Assembly: GCF_014641715.1 (NCBI RefSeq)
Contig: NZ_BMIG01000008.1
Span: forward strand, 41,001-105,000
Reading direction: 5' to 3'
DNA length: 64,000 bases
From: Polaromonas eurypsychrophila
Lineage (GTDB): Bacteria > Pseudomonadota > Gammaproteobacteria > Burkholderiales > Burkholderiaceae_C
The position numbers and the translations under genes were made by a program. This document shows, piece by piece, positions 44,262 to 54,076 of the stretch; the first letter of the stretch is position 1; each line of letters opens with the position of its first letter. The notes under the pieces were generated by a model. It saw only the letters and a program-made list of their open reading frames with translations, searched no databases and was not told the origin of the DNA.

Positions 44262-46013
44262 ATGACAAGGAGCACGAAAGTGCTGTTGGTGATGGACGTG
44301 GTCGAGTCAGTCAGGATCATGGAGCAGGATCAAGATGACTTTGTACGGCGATGGCAGCAACTGGTGCAACATGCAGAGCAGCAAGTGCTGCCATTGCACG
44401 GTGGTCGCATTGTCAAAAGCCTCGGTGATGGCCTGATGCTTGAATTCGCCACCGCTCAAGGCTGCGTCAAGGCGGCGTTCGCCTTGCACCACTTCAGCGC
44501 CCATGCGAACGAAGACCAGCCGCCGGAGCATCATATGCATCTACGCATGGGCGCACATCTGGCTGAGTTTGTTACTGACAAGCATGACATCTACGGTACG
44601 GATGTCAACCTCACGGCCCGTATAGCGACACTTGCCGGACCTCGTGAATTTGTTGTTTCAGCTGGTTTGCGTGACCACTTGACTGCGGGGCTTGACGCAG
44701 ACATTGAAGACCTGGGTGAATGCCATCTCAAGCATGTCAAGGAACCACTGCGGGCGTACCGCGTGGGGCACGCGGGTCATGCGCCTGTAGTGCAGCCCAC
44801 CAACGCCGCACCGCCAGATTTTCGTCCCACCATTGCCGTCATTCCGTTTGAAGCTCGAAGCAACGAACCAGAGCATTTTGTGATTGGCGAATTGGTAGCC
44901 GATGGCATCATCGCTCAACTCTCTCGCAGCGCCGATATACGTGTCATCTCACGTTTATCGACCACCGCTTTTCGGGGTCGTCCAAACGCCATTGCAGAAA
45001 TAGAATCCCGCCTAGCCGCGACTTTCGTTTTGTCTGGAAGTTATATCGCCAGCAGCGGCAAGATTCTCATCATGGCTGAGCTGGCCGATGCCCGGAATAA
45101 CCAGATCATCTGGGCAGATCGCGTGTCGGGTGGCACGATGGATCTGCTTCAGGCACAAAGCGAAATACTCAATCGTATTTCTAATGCCGCAAGTAGGGCT
45201 CTGATCGACTCCGAAGTCCAGCAATCGCTAACGCAACCGCTTCCGCGATTGGATAGTGGCTCGCTCCTGTTGGGAGGTATTACTCTGATGCACCGCTCGT
45301 CCCTGCGGGATTTTGACCGCAGCCGGGAAGTACTCGAAACATTGCTGGAGCGCCACAACCGGGCACCAGCCCCACGCGCATGGCTGGCTAAGTGGTACAC
45401 CATGCGGGTGATTCGGGGAATGAGTGACAAACCGGAAAAAGACACGCAACTCGCGCTTGAGCAAACACGCAGAGCACAAGATCTTTCTCCTGACGACGCT
45501 TTTGCCCTTGCCATTGAAGGGTACGCAAGGTGTCAGTTACTTGGTGATGCAGAAGTGGCGCATACCTGCATCGAGCGCGCGATTGAACTAAACCCAAACG
45601 AGCCGCTGGCATGGTTATACAAAAGCGTTTGGTCTTCGATGTGGGGTGGTGCAGGAGATGCGGTAACCGAGGCCGAACATGCCGCGCAATTGTCTCCGAT
45701 AGATCCTTTGAAGTATTTTTTTGACGTGATATTAGCCGCCAGCTATTCAACGAATCGAGACTACGCGCGAGCGATCGAAGCAGCAAATCGATCTTTGAAA
45801 AACAACAAAAATCACCTTCCCACTTTACGCGTATTGCTGGGCGCTCAAGGGGAAGCTGGTTTCACAAATGACGCCAAGGCGACGCTTTCAGAGATTCTTC
45901 GGATCGTTCCAAACTTCACTGTTCAGGGCTACATAGCCATGGGCAGTTCAAATAGCCCGGTACGGCAACGTCAAGTTGCAGTACTCCGAGCATTAGGGGT
46001 ACCTGAGACTTAA
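44262..46013 (+). CDS. Class III adenylate cyclase - TolB-like - TPR protein, first gene of a three-gene cassette
   Basis: Started at ATG 44262 (MTRSTKVLLVMDVVESVRIM) the product is 583 residues; TTG 44241 is possible. Residues about 5-155 are a class III cyclase domain with both metal aspartates (LLVMDVVES; VKSLGDGLML, which also has the adenine-specifying Lys) and the Asn/Arg pair in TDVNLTARIATLA, so cAMP synthesis looks feasible. Residues about 185-315 resemble the TolB N-terminal domain (TIAVIPFEARSNEPEHFVIGE). From about 340 there are TPR-like repeats (AQDLSPDDAFALAIEGYARC, AIELNPNEPLAWLYKS). There is no membrane segment. Codon use and base composition are less GC-rich than in the neighbouring genes, suggesting transfer. 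The next gene starts 20 bases after its stop. Confidence 0.85.
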   Translation: MTRSTKVLLVMDVVESVRIMEQDQDDFVRRWQQLVQHAEQQVLPLHGGRIVKSLGDGLMLEFATAQGCVKAAFALHHFSAHANEDQPPEHHMHLRMGAHLAEFVTDKHDIYGTDVNLTARIATLAGPREFVVSAGLRDHLTAGLDADIEDLGECHLKHVKEPLRAYRVGHAGHAPVVQPTNAAPPDFRPTIAVIPFEARSNEPEHFVIGELVADGIIAQLSRSADIRVISRLSTTAFRGRPNAIAEIESRLAATFVLSGSYIASSGKILIMAELADARNNQIIWADRVSGGTMDLLQAQSEILNRISNAASRALIDSEVQQSLTQPLPRLDSGSLLLGGITLMHRSSLRDFDRSREVLETLLERHNRAPAPRAWLAKWYTMRVIRGMSDKPEKDTQLALEQTRRAQDLSPDDAFALAIEGYARCQLLGDAEVAHTCIERAIELNPNEPLAWLYKSVWSSMWGGAGDAVTEAEHAAQLSPIDPLKYFFDVILAASYSTNRDYARAIEAANRSLKNNKNHLPTLRVLLGAQGEAGFTNDAKATLSEILRIVPNFTVQGYIAMGSSNSPVRQRQVAVLRALGVPET

Positions 46014-46033
46014 CGTAATTTAAGGAGCATGCG

Positions 46034-47104
46034 ATGTCTGAGTTTAGTGCGATGGGTGGTGGCTGGGGCGGTGGCTGGGGCGGTGGCTGGGGTGGTGGCT
46101 GGGGCGCCCCACCCAACGCTCTGCCGATGGATGCAGCAGCGCTTTCAATCAATCGTGGTGCACTCGTAGGCCCCTTTCAGGGCGCAACGATCCCTTTTGC
46201 CTTGCCAAGTCCTCTGGATAAGCCTGCGCGGCTGGCCGAATGGGCAGTGGGCCCGCGAATGTCCGTCTGCGAGCTCGAGCTGCTCGCTGGCCTGCATTTC
46301 AATGTCAATCAGAACAAGACTTCGATGACCCTCGGCTTTGTGGATCTAGACAAGAAACCCCTTAAAGACTTAGCCTTGGCCAGGTTGGTTCGCCCCACCG
46401 AGAAAATCTTCAAGCAACAACTTGACCTAGTCGCCAACTATTCCGAGCTGCGGGAAGATCGCGGCGCAGAGATTCTGGCGCAGATCAATGGGGGCGGAGC
46501 CTTCTTCTCGTCCGTCATTGGCTTGACCGCACATCGCCACAAATACACGGTTGAGTTGCTCGATTTAGCTATGTCCCTGGCGACCCATGTTGAGATGCGG
46601 TTCAAGCATGGTTTTGCATGCCAGCGCCCAGTGGAGCTATCACCTCAGATTCAGCCGGCGATCCCGACACCGGGTCACGCCAGTTGGCCCAGCGGGCATG
46701 CGACGGAAGCCTACCTCGCCTGCGCGCTGCTCCAGTCGCTGCTGCCGCACGGCTCCAAGTATCGGGAACAATTGGAACGGCTGGCGGCGCGCATCGCGGT
46801 CAACCGCACGGTTGCAGGTTTGCACTACCCGGTAGACAGCGCGGTCGGACGACTGTTGGGTACGGCGCTCAGCGACTTCATGGTAGCCCGCTGCACCGGG
46901 GCCAAGCTGCACGAACGGGGATTCGACGGCCGCAAGTTCCATGGTGCCCAAGGTACGGTGATCGATTTCGATCCACGGGTGTCGATGGCCGACAACCAAA
47001 GCCGCTATTACGAGCTGTCCTCTGGTTCTGCTGCTGTTGCGGCTTCGCCGCTGCTCCACTTCATGTGGAACAAAGCCGTTGCCGAATGGAAACCTATCCA
47101 ATAG
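46034..47104 (+). CDS. Vanadium-haloperoxidase/PAP2-like protein with (GGGW)n N-terminus
   Basis: The 356-residue protein starts after a clear ribosome-binding site (AAGGAG, 46022-46027). It opens with four GGGW repeats (residues about 8-24), then a helical domain. The C-terminal acid phosphatase/haloperoxidase core follows with all three motifs in order: KHGFACQRP (KxxxxxxRP), ASWPSGHATEA (PSGH) and NRTVAGLHYPVD (RxxxGxHxxxD). These bind phosphate or vanadate. No signal peptide or membrane helix is evident, which favours a soluble haloperoxidase or phosphatase over a membrane PAP2 enzyme. The next gene begins 7 bases after its stop. The pairing with a cyclase and a subtilase is not one I can name. 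Confidence 0.85.
   Translation: MSEFSAMGGGWGGGWGGGWGGGWGAPPNALPMDAAALSINRGALVGPFQGATIPFALPSPLDKPARLAEWAVGPRMSVCELELLAGLHFNVNQNKTSMTLGFVDLDKKPLKDLALARLVRPTEKIFKQQLDLVANYSELREDRGAEILAQINGGGAFFSSVIGLTAHRHKYTVELLDLAMSLATHVEMRFKHGFACQRPVELSPQIQPAIPTPGHASWPSGHATEAYLACALLQSLLPHGSKYREQLERLAARIAVNRTVAGLHYPVDSAVGRLLGTALSDFMVARCTGAKLHERGFDGRKFHGAQGTVIDFDPRVSMADNQSRYYELSSGSAAVAASPLLHFMWNKAVAEWKPIQ
46054..46105 (+). repeat. 12-bp tandem repeat encoding GGGW units
   Basis: About four tandem units of GGTGGTGGCTGG type (with GGC/GGT synonymous variation) encode (GGGW)4 at the N-terminus of the haloperoxidase-like protein. The variation is at third positions only, suggesting selection for the peptide. Confidence 0.85.
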
Positions 47105-47111
47105 GTCGGCC

Positions 47112-49010
47112 ATGTATTGGACTCCACTACCCAAAGGCAGTTTCACGGGAATTGACTGGGCGAAGCCGGGCGCGACATCCGGCTTTGATCCCTATCTGAT
47201 CTGGGCTGAGGCAGACAACTTCGCCGGCTATGGCCTGGACAAACCTCCGAAGTGGCTGCCGCTGCTGATCGAGCTTAAGCCAGGCGTCAGCGTGGCGCAA
47301 TTGAAAGCAGCCGCATCACCCAAGTGGTTCCATGTACCGCCGGTGTACACCTCCCCTGCCGCGCCCGCGGGGCTAAGCTACTGCACAGCGCGGGTCAGGC
47401 CAGCATTCTTCAAACACATCCGGGTTGGTGGGAGCTTGCATGCGCTCGTGCAACGGTTTGAACTTGGTTTATCCGCAGACCATCACGCGGATGACCCGCA
47501 TGCGCCAGTTGTGCCCGGCCCCTCGGCGCCGCACACGCTGCTTCAGGGCAAGGTAGTGGGTTTGATTGACGGCGGCCTGGCTTTTGCCAATGCCAATTTC
47601 TTGCGCAACGGTAAAGCTCGAACCCGGTATTTCTGGCACCAGGACGAACAAGGCACAGGCCCTGCGCCGGCAGACCTGGGCTATGGCCATGAGTTAACCG
47701 CGGCTGATATCAACCAGGCGATGCAGCAAAATACCTTCGGTGGGTTGGTCGACGAAACTGCGGTGTACGACCAGTTCAAAATGGGTATGGAGTTGAACAA
47801 GCGACTAAACCATGGCACCCATGTGCTGGACATCGCTTGTGGCCCGCGCACCGTGTTGGCCCAAATCGCGGGCGTCCCACCCGCCCTAAACGCGCCACCC
47901 ACCTGGGCATTAGCTGATGACGACGCGAGTAGCTGCGACATTGTTGCGGTGCAATTGGACTGGGACACGGTGGTGGACACATCAGGCGGATCGATGAACG
48001 TCCACATCATGGACGGCCTCATGTACATCCTTTCGCGATGCGCATCCAACGCAAAAGTAGCTGTCAACCTGAGCTGGGGCACGCTTGCAGGACCGCATGA
48101 CGGAAGCTCGGTGTTAGAGGCGGCGATGGACCAACTGATTACCCTGAAAACTGGGCGCCTGCAAATTGTTCTGCCTGTCAGCAACAACTACCAGAGCCGC
48201 ACGCACGCGAATCAAACGCTGTCAAAAGGGGAGAAATTTACCCTCAATTGGCGGGGGCAACCTGGCGATTCAAGTCAGAATTACCTTGAGCTCTGGCTCC
48301 CGCTTGGTGCGCAAGGCATTGAAGTGCAACTTACTCCGCCGGGCCAGGCTAGCCTGCCTGCTTTGGCCTGGGGCAAGTCAGGGACCTGGAACACGAGCAG
48401 CGGCAAACCTCTGTGCGCAATGATTTATCCCAAATCCGTGGCGACGGGTACCAACGGAACTTGTGCGCTGCTTGCAGTCGCACCCACATTCGGCTTTAAG
48501 AAGTCCGTTGCCACCGCGCCTAGCGGGGTCTGGGAAGTCAAAATAACCAACACCCAACCGGGGAAAGTCACGGTAGATGCGTATGTGGAGCGTGATGACG
48601 AGATCATTGGAGTCAAAACAGGTGCGCGTCAGTCTCACTTTGAAGACCAGTGGTATGACACCAGCGGCAACCCTGGCTCATTTATTGACCACCCAAACAA
48701 TTCGTCACCCATTCGCCGCAGCGGCAATTTCAACAGCATTGCAACCGGGACTAAAACGATATCGGTGGGGGGTATTCGAGTGGAAGGCCCCATGTGGGCG
48801 AAGTATTCACCTCGCAAGCCGGACCCAGATGCCAGCCGACCGGAGAGGCCAGGTGTAGTGAAGGTGCCTGACACCCAGGCTTACAGCGACGAGAACCCCA
48901 TACTGCTTGGACTCAAGGCTGCGGGTACGCGAAGCGGTGGCGTAGCGCGCCTGGTTGGCACCAGCGACGCTGCGCCGCAGATAACCCGAAAGATATTTAA
49001 CGCGCTATAA
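47112..49010 (+). CDS. S8 subtilisin-like serine peptidase, third gene of the cassette
   Basis: Started at the ATG at 47112 (MYWTPLPKGSFTGIDWAKPG), the product is 632 residues. The catalytic triad is intact: Asp in GKVVGLIDGGLAF (about 160), His in LNHGTHVLDIACG (about 240) and Ser in RLVGTSDAAPQI near the C-terminus, with the oxyanion Asn in IVLPVSNNY. The region between Asn and Ser (about 380-590) contains a beta-rich insert (LELWLPLGAQGIEVQLTPPG, VWEVKITNTQPGKVTVDAYV) resembling a jelly-roll. There is no signal peptide, so an intracellular role or non-classical export is implied. It ends 14 bases from the convergent Crp/Fnr gene. Confidence 0.88.
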   Translation: MYWTPLPKGSFTGIDWAKPGATSGFDPYLIWAEADNFAGYGLDKPPKWLPLLIELKPGVSVAQLKAAASPKWFHVPPVYTSPAAPAGLSYCTARVRPAFFKHIRVGGSLHALVQRFELGLSADHHADDPHAPVVPGPSAPHTLLQGKVVGLIDGGLAFANANFLRNGKARTRYFWHQDEQGTGPAPADLGYGHELTAADINQAMQQNTFGGLVDETAVYDQFKMGMELNKRLNHGTHVLDIACGPRTVLAQIAGVPPALNAPPTWALADDDASSCDIVAVQLDWDTVVDTSGGSMNVHIMDGLMYILSRCASNAKVAVNLSWGTLAGPHDGSSVLEAAMDQLITLKTGRLQIVLPVSNNYQSRTHANQTLSKGEKFTLNWRGQPGDSSQNYLELWLPLGAQGIEVQLTPPGQASLPALAWGKSGTWNTSSGKPLCAMIYPKSVATGTNGTCALLAVAPTFGFKKSVATAPSGVWEVKITNTQPGKVTVDAYVERDDEIIGVKTGARQSHFEDQWYDTSGNPGSFIDHPNNSSPIRRSGNFNSIATGTKTISVGGIRVEGPMWAKYSPRKPDPDASRPERPGVVKVPDTQAYSDENPILLGLKAAGTRSGGVARLVGTSDAAPQITRKIFNAL

Positions 49011-49023
49011 AACCACCGGGCCG

Positions 49024-49683
49024 CTACCAGCGGCTCGGCAGTTTCTTAAGCAGCGTAATACGCCGGATACCCAGCTCGATATAGCCGCCTTTTTCGAGGT
49101 CTTTGAGCAGCCGACTGACCATCTCGCGCGAGGCTCCCACACGGTTGGCGATGTCCTGGTGGGTGATGGATTCCAGCGTCGCGCTGCTTCCCTCGCCCTC
49201 GGTAGCGCCTTCACGACGCTCTTCCAGCAAGGCCACCAGCCGGCCGTAAACATCGAGCAAGGCCATGTTTCGCGCGGTTTCCGTCGCGGCTCGGGCACGA
49301 CGGATCACCTGAACCACCAAATTGATGGCAAATTCGGGCTCCTCGACCAGGTGCTCGCTCACGTCAGTGCGGCTCAACACGGCGCAAGTGCAGGGTTCCA
49401 ACGTCATCACAGAGGCAGACCGGGGGCCGCCGTCGAGGGACATTTCACCGAAATAGTCACCAGCGTGGACGGTGCCATAGGTGATTTCACGTCCACTTTC
49501 GTCCATCGCGAACACCTTGACACTTCCCTTGAGAAGCACAAAGAGGCTGTCGCCAGACTCACCTTCGTTGATCAAGACTGCATTTTTTCGGTAGGTACGC
49601 TGCACGCCACGGTGCGCCAGCGACCGCAATTCGGGAACCAGCGATGTGTACAGGTCTTCAGCAGTAGGGGTTGACGTGCTCAT
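49024..49683 (-). CDS. Crp/Fnr-family regulator with cyclic-nucleotide pocket
   Basis: The 219-residue protein has an N-terminal cNMP-binding domain (SLFVLLKGSVKVFAM, then the phosphate cassette GDYFGEMSLDGGPRSASV with Glu and Arg-Ser as in CRP). A dimerisation helix follows and a C-terminal winged helix (SITHQDIANRVGASREMVSRLLKDLEKGGYIEL). No Fnr-type N-terminal cysteine cluster is present. It could bind cAMP. It faces the cyclase cassette tail to tail, so a cAMP-based link is attractive but not demonstrated. Confidence 0.9.
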   Translation of the reverse strand: MSTSTPTAEDLYTSLVPELRSLAHRGVQRTYRKNAVLINEGESGDSLFVLLKGSVKVFAMDESGREITYGTVHAGDYFGEMSLDGGPRSASVMTLEPCTCAVLSRTDVSEHLVEEPEFAINLVVQVIRRARAATETARNMALLDVYGRLVALLEERREGATEGEGSSATLESITHQDIANRVGASREMVSRLLKDLEKGGYIELGIRRITLLKKLPSRW

Positions 49684-49749
49684 GATGAGCCGTAATCTAG
49701 CACGTGGCGTGTCGCCAGTGTGGGCGTCAGCGCCCCTCGCTAGGAATTT

Positions 49750-50415
49750 TTAGTGGATTTGTACCAAGTGTAGGGGTGCAACCGGGGGCAAAGCGGCAAC
49801 CCTGTTCACCAATTCGCGTACCCCGCTGGAGCCTGTTTTCGCGCAAAGACTGCGCACATGACTGCGCACCGTGGACACTGCGACCTTCATTTGAAGGGCA
49901 ATCTCCGGCGTACTCAGCCCCCGGCACAAGATGATCAACACCTGCTCTTCAGTTTGGGTCAACCCATAACTGCGGGCGAAAAATCCGAACATTCCGGATT
50001 CACACACCTCAGCCCGCGAAAAAAACAGCGCAATACGGGTTTCCCTTGCGCCAATTTCAGGCTTGAGCGGAACCACCGCCAGCATCAGGCTCAGGCCGCC
50101 GCCGCTTAAGTTAACCAAGCTGCGCTTTCCACCCGCCGCCTTGATCAAGGCCATTTGCAAGGTTTTATCATCTGTCGATTTGATGGCATGGACTTCATCG
50201 CCGACCTTTCCGAGTACTCTGCAGCGGTTGAGTTCGACCCGGGCTGCCTGGTTGGCATGAATAAGCTGGCCGCGTCCCCCCACCACGATAACGCCATGCG
50301 CCAGAACATCGAGCAAGACACGGAGTTCATCTGCGCTCGAATCAGATAGTTCGGGAGCGGCAACAAGCGGAGCCCGGTCCGCAAATCCGGCATTCAACAG
50401 GGTAGTCATCTTCAC
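49750..50415 (-). CDS. LuxR-type regulator with a PAS-like sensor
   Basis: The 221-residue protein has a PAS-like N-terminal half (LLDVLAHGVIVVGGRGQLIHANQAARVEL, about 30-140) and a C-terminal GerE helix-turn-helix (YGLTQTEEQVLIILCRGLSTPEIALQMKVAVSTVRSHVRSLCAKTG). There is no receiver or autoinducer domain. It probably responds to a small molecule or redox state. It lies between the Crp-like gene and a large hybrid kinase on the same strand. The 194-base stretch upstream (50416-50609) holds no gene I can support. Confidence 0.85.
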   Translation of the reverse strand: MKMTTLLNAGFADRAPLVAAPELSDSSADELRVLLDVLAHGVIVVGGRGQLIHANQAARVELNRCRVLGKVGDEVHAIKSTDDKTLQMALIKAAGGKRSLVNLSGGGLSLMLAVVPLKPEIGARETRIALFFSRAEVCESGMFGFFARSYGLTQTEEQVLIILCRGLSTPEIALQMKVAVSTVRSHVRSLCAKTGSSGVRELVNRVAALPPVAPLHLVQIH

Positions 50416-50609
50416 GCGCCTTGTGACCGTTACAGTTTGTTAAGCGTATGAACCCTTTCCCAATCTGGATAGTGAATATGCCTCGTCATATGTGTGAACA
50501 ATTTCACAAATATGGGCGAGTGGACACGGCAGGCGATTCTGAATAGTTAGCGTGTGCACACTGACATTAGTACCGATCCGCCACTTGTGAGCAAGCCGGG
50601 CTGGCGAAC

Positions 50610-53600
50610 TCAAACCCAAGTACTCAAGATGACCTTGGTTTTCTCCCAATACGCCTGAAGTCTGTCGAATTGCTGCGCAGCGTTGAGGGGCACTCGGCCT
50701 TTTTTTGCCTCAAGCTCAAGTTCAACACAAACAGTCTGCATCGCCACAGCGCCTACATTGCTGGTCGCGCCCATGAGCGCATGTGCCGCCCAAGCCAGCG
50801 CAACAGGATCATCGGCACGAATGCTCTGGTCGATGGCCTTGAGCCGCTGGGAAGCGTCGGCAACAAACAAGCCAATCACCTCACGGGTCATGCTCAAGTT
50901 GTCGTCATCAAACTCCTTGAACTGCGCCAGGCGCTCGAAGTCCATCAACTTCACTTCCGGTCCAAAAGCCGCTTGGCGTCTTTCCAGCTGCGGCATGGCG
51001 TGCGAAGCGGGGCCGGCTGCCTGAGCGCGCGCGGGACCCGGCTTGACCGGTTTGCCAGAGCCCTCGGCGGCCGAGGCCATTCTGGGCAACCAGCGCTCGA
51101 GCGCGTGCGCCAACGCGGCCACATGCAAGGGCTTGGTCAAGTAGTCGTCCATGCCGGCGGCAGCACAACGGGCGCGATCTTGGGGTGATGCGGCTGCCGT
51201 CAAGGCAAGAATCGGTGGGGCTTTTTGACCCATCATGGCTTGAATCTGTTGTGTCGCCTGAAAGCCATTCATGCGCGGCATGTTCACATCCATCAAAACC
51301 GCGCCAAAACGCCAACCTGCACCATGCGCACGTGCCACAGCCTGCACGGCCTCCCTACCGTCAAGGGCGGTTTCGGCCTGATACCCCAATTTAGCCAACA
51401 TCGCGCAGGCAACCTTGAGGTTGACGGAATTGTCGTCAACCACCAGCAAGGTCATGTTTTTCGCAATTGCCGTTGCGGCGCTGGCTTTGAGCTCGGCCGG
51501 ATGCTTCTCGCTCCCATCGATCGACAAACAGCGAGCCAGCGCGTCGAACAGCTGCTTTTGACGCACGGGCTTGAGCAAGCGTGCTTTAAACAACTGTGCC
51601 GCCTCGTGACCAGGTGGCATGAAGCCTGAAGTGAGCAGCATCAGCGGCACATCTGCCAGGCCCGCCTTTGCCTTGATAACTCGCGCCAGCGTCACACCAT
51701 CCATTTCAGGCATATGCATGTCGGTAATGATGATGTCGGGCCGCGCAGATTTTTCCTCCGCAAGGACTAGCAAGGCCTGCGCCGCGGATTCGGCGCTGCT
51801 GACCTGCATGCCCCACATCTGAAGTTGTCGCGTCAGGACGCGCACGTTGGTCAGGTGGTCATCAACGACCAGGACCTGCTTGCCATACAGGGCAGTGGCA
51901 TCCACCGCGCCAAGGACGGCGGGCAATGTCGCTGACGGCGCCCGGATGGTAAACCAGAACGTCGAACCTTTGCCAGGCAGGCTATCCACGCCTATCTCGC
52001 CGTCCATCAACTCGACCAGGCGCTTGCAGATGGCCAACCCCAAACCGGTTCCTCCATACTTTCGGGTGGTCGAAGCATCGACTTGGGTAAACGCCTGAAA
52101 CAGCGCATCGACCCGGCCTGGCGGTATGCCTATGCCAGAGTCAGTCACACGAAATTCAAGCAGCACGCGTGCTGCATCCATGGGATTGGGCAGCCGCCGA
52201 ACGCTGACTGCCACCTCGCCCTTTTCAGTGAACTTGACGGCATTGCTGATGAGGTTGATCAACACCTGCCGGATACGTGTGATGTCTCCAGCGATGGCCA
52301 CTGGCAGCTCTGGAAAGCCAGGACCTGCCGTTTCGGGTACATCGACTATCAACTCAAGATTTTTTTCGCGGGCCCGCGGAGCCACCATATCGCAGGCCTC
52401 TTCGATGGCGCTGCGCAGACTCAGGGGTTCAGATTCCAGGTCAAGCTTTCCCGATTCAATTTTTGAGAAGTCCAGGATGTCGTTGATGACCGCCAGCAAT
52501 TGATCACTCGACAATCGGATGGTCTGGAGATAATCGATCTGCTCATCATCAAGCGAGGTTTCGGCCAGCAGGGTGCTCATCCCCACCACGCCATTGAGAG
52601 GCGTGCGGATTTCATGGCTCATGGTCGCCAGAAACGAAGCCTTGGCCCTGGCCGCCTGCAAGGCCTCCTCGCGCGAGGCCAGCAAATCAACAGTGCGCTG
52701 GGCGACACGCTGCTCCAGCATTTCGTTGGCCTCTTCGATGGCACGGGTCTTGGCTTGCACCTCCATCCGGTAAGTCCGCAACTGCTCTGCGCTGTCGTGC
52801 ATGACCTGAGAAAGCTCCATTACCTCCCGCAAATGGGTGCGCCTGTCGATGCGCGGCACCTCGCCGCGACCCAGTTGTTGCGCTGCCACGCTCAGGCGGC
52901 GCAACCGGCGGCCAATGCGGTTCGCCACATACAGCGCGGCCAGTGCCCCCATAAGAACCAAGCCACCGATCAGCCCCAGGGACAATTTCCAGGCGCGGTC
53001 AATGTCGGCCGTGAAATCGCTTTCAGGCGCCGCAACCACCAGGGTCCAGCGCAAACCCAGCGACTCGCCAAACGGCCGCTGCACCATAATCAAGGTATCG
53101 CCCTGCATGGTCAGCCTCTGCAGCGTGGCGGTGCTGGCCACCGAATCCTCGCGCTTGCGGGCGCGCTCAAGCTGCAGCGCCGCAAAGCTTTCACGGATGA
53201 CCGGATTGGCACTGTTTTCGGGGCTGCGCCGGATCTGCTGGCCTGACTGGTCCTGCAACAGGGCATCGCCCGCTGAGCCGGCGACCAGCATGCCAGACTC
53301 ATCGACAATAAATGCAGCGCCCCGTGCGCTGATGCTTTGCGTTTGCAGCAGGTTGGACAGTTGTTGCAGGTGCAGGTCCACGCCGAACACACCCGCCGCA
53401 CCTTCATCCGTGTCGTACACGGGCTGCGACAAGGTAACCAGCAGCTGCGGTTTTCCCGGAACCGCCTGGATGAGAGAAAAAACGCGCCCCTTGGCAATCA
53501 GGGCACCCTGATACCAGTTGCGGGTACGCGGCTCGAAACCTGGCTGTGCAACTGTCAGCGGCCTCGTCCTGTCACCGGGCCGCCGGGTCGAAAAAGCCTG

Positions 53601-54029
53601 CATCGCCGTATCGTTGGGTCCGCGCAGGTGGACCGTCGCTGCGCCGCCCGAGCTTTCGACAGAGAAATACTCGCCGCGACTGTTGCCAAAATACAGGTGC
53701 GGAACATCCGGGGATTGCCGGGTCAATGCAAAAGCAATGGACTCGAAAGCGGCGCCATGACGCAACCAGTCCCGCGCCTGTTCGGTTTGCGACGCATTCA
53801 AGCGCTCGGTAAAAAGTCCGTTCAGGACATTGTGTGCCTGAGCCAGGTGCGCCTGTGTACCAGCTTGGATCTTTGCCGCCACATTAAAAAGAATTTCTCC
53901 CGCCAGGTCCTGTACTGCCTGGGCACTGCTACGCGCCATAAGCCCAGCCACCAGCCCGGCCGGCACCAGCGCAAATAACAGAAGGCTTACGACCAGAGTG
54001 CGGCGCAATGAAAGCGTTTTTTGGGGCAT
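50610..54029 (-). CDS. Hybrid sensor histidine kinase with dCACHE, HAMP, two receivers and an HPt domain
   Basis: The 1139-residue protein has a membrane helix (about 12-32), a periplasmic dCACHE sensor (about 40-345), a second helix (about 348-372), HAMP and a coiled coil. HisKA follows with intact H-box [13 protein letters not shown], then HATPase ([25 protein letters not shown]), receiver one ([18 protein letters not shown]), receiver two ([18 protein letters not shown]) and a C-terminal HPt domain with [13 protein letters not shown]. It is a complete four-step phosphorelay (BarA/EvgS type). It converges on no output gene directly; the response regulator at 54077-55198, just upstream on the same strand, is a likely partner. 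Confidence 0.94.
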   Translation of the reverse strand: MPQKTLSLRRTLVVSLLLFALVPAGLVAGLMARSSAQAVQDLAGEILFNVAAKIQAGTQAHLAQAHNVLNGLFTERLNASQTEQARDWLRHGAAFESIAFALTRQSPDVPHLYFGNSRGEYFSVESSGGAATVHLRGPNDTAMQAFSTRRPGDRTRPLTVAQPGFEPRTRNWYQGALIAKGRVFSLIQAVPGKPQLLVTLSQPVYDTDEGAAGVFGVDLHLQQLSNLLQTQSISARGAAFIVDESGMLVAGSAGDALLQDQSGQQIRRSPENSANPVIRESFAALQLERARKREDSVASTATLQRLTMQGDTLIMVQRPFGESLGLRWTLVVAAPESDFTADIDRAWKLSLGLIGGLVLMGALAALYVANRIGRRLRRLSVAAQQLGRGEVPRIDRRTHLREVMELSQVMHDSAEQLRTYRMEVQAKTRAIEEANEMLEQRVAQRTVDLLASREEALQAARAKASFLATMSHEIRTPLNGVVGMSTLLAETSLDDEQIDYLQTIRLSSDQLLAVINDILDFSKIESGKLDLESEPLSLRSAIEEACDMVAPRAREKNLELIVDVPETAGPGFPELPVAIAGDITRIRQVLINLISNAVKFTEKGEVAVSVRRLPNPMDAARVLLEFRVTDSGIGIPPGRVDALFQAFTQVDASTTRKYGGTGLGLAICKRLVELMDGEIGVDSLPGKGSTFWFTIRAPSATLPAVLGAVDATALYGKQVLVVDDHLTNVRVLTRQLQMWGMQVSSAESAAQALLVLAEEKSARPDIIITDMHMPEMDGVTLARVIKAKAGLADVPLMLLTSGFMPPGHEAAQLFKARLLKPVRQKQLFDALARCLSIDGSEKHPAELKASAATAIAKNMTLLVVDDNSVNLKVACAMLAKLGYQAETALDGREAVQAVARAHGAGWRFGAVLMDVNMPRMNGFQATQQIQAMMGQKAPPILALTAAASPQDRARCAAAGMDDYLTKPLHVAALAHALERWLPRMASAAEGSGKPVKPGPARAQAAGPASHAMPQLERRQAAFGPEVKLMDFERLAQFKEFDDDNLSMTREVIGLFVADASQRLKAIDQSIRADDPVALAWAAHALMGATSNVGAVAMQTVCVELELEAKKGRVPLNAAQQFDRLQAYWEKTKVILSTWV

Positions 54030-54076
54030 GCGACCAGGTTGGGGGGCTTTGTTTGTTCGTCCGCTCGGGGGCGACG

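Noticed and set aside
45916..46152. Antisense proline-rich frame (repeated PPPQPPPQ)
   Set aside because: It is the complement of the GGGW-coding repeat and has no ribosome-binding site.
49750..50415. Quorum-sensing LuxR receptor
   Set aside because: The N-terminal half is PAS-like and lacks the autoinducer-binding signature; no LuxI-type synthase is nearby.
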